From Tenggerimyces flavus (GTDB lineage Bacteria; Actinomycetota; Actinomycetes; Propionibacteriales; Actinopolymorphaceae): 64,000 nt of DNA. Position numbers and translations under genes: made by a program. The notes under the pieces were generated by a model, which made no database searches, was not told where the DNA came from, and saw nothing but the letters and a program-made list of their open reading frames with translations. Positions 61,741 through 64,000 of the stretch are shown here, one piece after another. The stretch lies in the NCBI RefSeq assembly GCF_016907715.1, contig NZ_JAFBCM010000001.1, positions 5,642,001-5,706,000 on the forward strand, in the 5' to 3' direction. Every line of letters begins with the position of its first letter. The first letter of the stretch is position 1.

Positions 61741-63012
61741 TCAGCTGGCCTTGGCCTGCTGCCACTTGTTCCACGACATGTTCCAGTCGCCGAGCCCGTT
61801 ACCCCAGACCGGCATCTGGCTGCCGCCGCCACCCACGACCTCGACAGGGTCGCCGACGAGGGAGTTGTTGTAGATCCAGCGGGAGTTCTTCGTCGACATG
61901 CCCACGCAGCCGTGCGAACCGTTCCGCACGCCGTGGTTGGCGCGGGACCAGTCGGCGCTGTGCAGGAACTCGCCGCTCCACGTCACCCGCACGCCGTACG
62001 CGGCGGTCAGGTCGTAGTTGTCGTCGGCGTCGATCTGCTCGTCGGTGAAGTGCAGGTTGGTCCGCTTCTGCAGGATGATCTTCGTCCCCACCCGGGTCCG
62101 CCAGCCGGCCTTGCCGCCGCTGACCGGGATGGTCTTGGCGAGCTTGCCGTTGACGTACGACCGCAGGTGGTGGTCGCTCAGGTTGACCTTGTGGATCACC
62201 GAGCGGCCGATGCTGAAGTGCTTGACCTTGTTCTTGATGCCCCAGTCGCCCTCACCGGACGGCACGCCCTTGAGGTCGACGTGCACGGAGACGTCGGTGA
62301 ACGCCGGCCAGTACGACTTCGGCCGCCAGTGCACTTCCTCGTCGCCGAACCAGCGCCAAGCGCCCTCGACCGGCTTGGACGTCACGACCTTGAGCTTCTT
62401 CTCGACGCCCGCCTTGTTCTCGACGTCGTCGCTGAACTTGATCACGATCGGCATCCCGACGCCGACGGTCTGGCCGTCCGGCTCGATGTTGGTCTCGAGC
62501 ACGTCGCTCTTGGAGACGTCCATCGTGGTGAACGAGTTCGACGCCGAGGTCGCCAGCCCCTCCGCGTCGACAGCGGTCGCCGCGACCTGGTACGTGGCCT
62601 CCTCGGACAGTCCGTCGGTGGACGTCCAGGTGCTCTTGGTCGGGTTGAGCTGACCAGCGAGCGTCTCACCCTTGGCGTCCTTGACGCTGACCTTGGTCAG
62701 CTCTCCGCCGATCACACTGACCGTGACGGGCGTGTCGAGCTCGACTTCGGACGCTCCGGTCGCCGGCTTGATCTCGATCTTCGCCTTCGGGCTCGGCTTG
62801 GGCTGCGGCGGAGCCTCGGAAGGCTCCTCCTGCTCGCCACCGTCTTCCGAACCGCTGCTGCCCCCGGCCCCCTGCGTCGGTCCCGACGTACCCGAGGCGA
62901 TCGGAGACCCGTTCCCCCCGGAACATCCGGCCAACAGCATCGCACCCGCGGCGATGGCCGCGAGCAAACCCACGAGACCCCGCGTGGCGGGCGATGCCCC
63001 CCGCACCAACAT
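61741..63012 (-). CDS. L,D-transpeptidase lipoprotein
   Basis: This 423-aa protein has a lipobox (LLAGC), a Ser/Gly/Glu-rich linker, two Ig-like domains and a C-terminal YkuD catalytic domain with HGVRNGSHGCVGMS (catalytic Cys and His). It forms 3-3 peptidoglycan cross-links, as Ldt enzymes of mycobacteria and Streptomyces do. The ATG at 63012 fits the signal peptide; the frame runs on upstream without a ribosome site. It lies between the I36 gene and ctaF. Confidence 0.92.
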   Translation of the reverse strand: MLVRGASPATRGLVGLLAAIAAGAMLLAGCSGGNGSPIASGTSGPTQGAGGSSGSEDGGEQEEPSEAPPQPKPSPKAKIEIKPATGASEVELDTPVTVSVIGGELTKVSVKDAKGETLAGQLNPTKSTWTSTDGLSEEATYQVAATAVDAEGLATSASNSFTTMDVSKSDVLETNIEPDGQTVGVGMPIVIKFSDDVENKAGVEKKLKVVTSKPVEGAWRWFGDEEVHWRPKSYWPAFTDVSVHVDLKGVPSGEGDWGIKNKVKHFSIGRSVIHKVNLSDHHLRSYVNGKLAKTIPVSGGKAGWRTRVGTKIILQKRTNLHFTDEQIDADDNYDLTAAYGVRVTWSGEFLHSADWSRANHGVRNGSHGCVGMSTKNSRWIYNNSLVGDPVEVVGGGGSQMPVWGNGLGDWNMSWNKWQQAKAS

Positions 63013-63160
63013 TCGACTCTCCCTGCATCCGAGCGCTTGATGTGCCCTACATGTAAGAACGACGCCTTGACTCGGAGAGAAGTTGCACGTCATTCCCCAT
63101 GAACTCACCTAGCCTACCGGTTGTCACCGACAGTAAGGCGTAGCGGCACGTTTCCGCGGC

Positions 63161-63556
63161 TCAGTGCGCGTGGGCGCCTCGGTAGTACTCGAACACGAAG
63201 CCGAGCAGGGTCACGATGCCGAACGCGGCGCCGATCAGGAACAGCCACCAGCCGAACACGATGCCGAGCACGGTCACGGCGAACGACAGGGCGGTGAACA
63301 GCGGCCACCAGCTGTGCGGGCTGAAGAACCCGATCTCGCCGGCGCCCTCCTCGATCTCGGCGTCCTTCTGGTCCTCCGGCCGCGGCTGGATCCGGCGCGC
63401 GGTGATGAACGCGTAGAACGTCACCAGCGTGGCCAGCCCGAACGTGAGGACCAGCGCGCTCGTACCGGTCGGGTCCTTCGACATGAACCAGTACACCGGC
63501 GTCACGATCACCAGGAACGCCGCCAGGATAGCGAAGATCAGGCCTTCGACCTTCAC
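63161..63556 (-). CDS. ctaF: Cytochrome c oxidase subunit IV
   Basis: This 131-aa actinobacterial subunit IV has four membrane helices (for example [20 protein letters not shown] and [20 protein letters not shown]) and ends in RGAHAH. Its ATG overlaps the ctaD stop (ATGA), matching the ctaC-ctaD-ctaF order. It belongs to the same aa3 oxidase as ctaE. Confidence 0.93.
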   Translation of the reverse strand: MKVEGLIFAILAAFLVIVTPVYWFMSKDPTGTSALVLTFGLATLVTFYAFITARRIQPRPEDQKDAEIEEGAGEIGFFSPHSWWPLFTALSFAVTVLGIVFGWWLFLIGAAFGIVTLLGFVFEYYRGAHAH

Positions 63557-64000
63557 GACCGGTCCTCCTTCTCGGCGAGGTTCTCCTGTGCGACCTCGCG
63601 CTTGCCTGCCCGGTCGGGTACGTCGATGTCAGGCTGGGCCGCGTCCTCGAGCTCCAGCAGCGCGATCTCCGGATGCCGGAGGTCGAACGCCGGGCTCTCG
63701 GACCGGATCCGCGGCATCGAGGTGAAGTTGTGCCGTGGCGGTGGGCTGGACGTCGCCCATTCCAGCGACCGGCCCCAACCCCACGGGTCGTCGACCTCGA
63801 CCTTGGGCGTACGCCACGAGCGGACCACGTTCAGGATGAACGGCAACGTGGACATGCCCAGCAGGAACGCGCCGATCGTCGAGACCGTGTTGAGCGTCGT
63901 GTAGCCGTCCTCCACCTGGTAGTCGGCGATCCGTCGGGGCATGCCCTCGGCGCCAAGCCAGTGCTGGATGAGGAACGTGGTGTGGAAGCCGATGAACAAC
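63553..64000 (-). CDS. ctaD: Cytochrome c oxidase subunit I (partial, 5' end outside window)
   Basis: The visible 148 codons are the C-terminus of subunit [50 protein letters not shown], and [22 protein letters not shown], a diagnostic tail of actinobacterial CtaD, followed by an extension rich in Glu/Asp. The haem and CuB ligands are beyond the window. It overlaps ctaF by 4 bp. Confidence 0.96.
   Translation of the reverse strand, partial: LFIGFHTTFLIQHWLGAEGMPRRIADYQVEDGYTTLNTVSTIGAFLLGMSTLPFILNVVRSWRTPKVEVDDPWGWGRSLEWATSSPPPRHNFTSMPRIRSESPAFDLRHPEIALLELEDAAQPDIDVPDRAGKREVAQENLAEKEDRS

Overview
The window is high-GC DNA from a filamentous-type actinobacterium. Many genes start with GTG and overlap by 4 bp. 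It encodes a PimB-type mannosyltransferase and a QcrCAB/CtaE cytochrome bc1-aa3 respiratory branch. The gene order SRPBCC - pimB - NlpC/P60 - DEDDh/UvrC fusion - trpD - ctaE-qcrCAB - ctaF/ctaD recalls the Mycobacterium Rv2185c-Rv2200c and Streptomyces respiratory neighbourhoods, here opened by many accessory genes. The solute-uptake operons suggest a soil saprophyte, perhaps from Propionibacteriales (Kribbella/Actinopolymorpha-like); this genus-level guess is inference.

Region 1 (1-11503) is a near-complete myo-inositol catabolic operon on the minus strand: iolG, iolC, a Cgl0158-like aldolase, iolB, iolD, iolA/mmsA, a sugar ABC importer (binding protein, permease, ATPase) and an IolE-like isomerase cut by the window edge. 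A GntR/UTRA regulator is divergent from it, and a perfect 14-bp inverted repeat lies between them. Region 2 (11504-14291) looks like the scar of an integrated element: the C-terminal remnant of an HK97-type capsid gene, two small zinc-finger proteins, an HTH regulator with an unusual C-terminal domain, a Cys-rich small protein and several palindromic repeats. Region 3 (14292-22161) holds two tandem ROK kinases with DUF5304-like and SRPBCC partners, a small WXG100-like/type VII secretion-type cassette with a YbaB protein, a membrane protein and two tandem DUF3500 proteins.

Region 4 (22213-30404) contains UdgX, pimB with its SRPBCC neighbour, a cytosine/nucleoside salvage operon (NCS1 permease, cytosine deaminase, nucleoside hydrolase), a secreted HExxH metallopeptidase and an NlpC/P60 wall hydrolase controlled by a c-di-AMP riboswitch. 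Region 5 (30405-38533) has a minisatellite of 29 identical 14-bp units, an NYN-domain protein, a large exported GH116-type glycosidase, an oxidoreductase and an atypical SDR with an operator. Region 6 (38639-45354) has the DEDDh/UvrC-like fusion, a rhomboid protease, an NPP1-type secreted protein, small regulators and trpD.

Region 7 (45447-52603) is a LacI-controlled oligosaccharide operon: regulator, binding protein, two permeases, a GH130 enzyme and a secreted presumed (alpha/alpha)6-barrel protein. Twin perfect LacI operators lie upstream. Region 8 (52631-64000) has a receiver-like protein, a 1.2-kb gene-free island of stacked palindromes, ctaE-qcrC-qcrA-qcrB, a frameshifted epoxide hydrolase, a lipoprotein, an I36-type inhibitor, an L,D-transpeptidase and ctaF-ctaD (the latter cut by the window end).

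The least explained signal is the recurring set of intergenic palindrome families at about 11.5-11.7, 14.1-14.2, 31.1-31.3, 36.5-36.8 and 53.2-54.0 kb. No protein that obviously mobilises them is visible. No tRNA, rRNA, CRISPR array or intact insertion sequence was seen.
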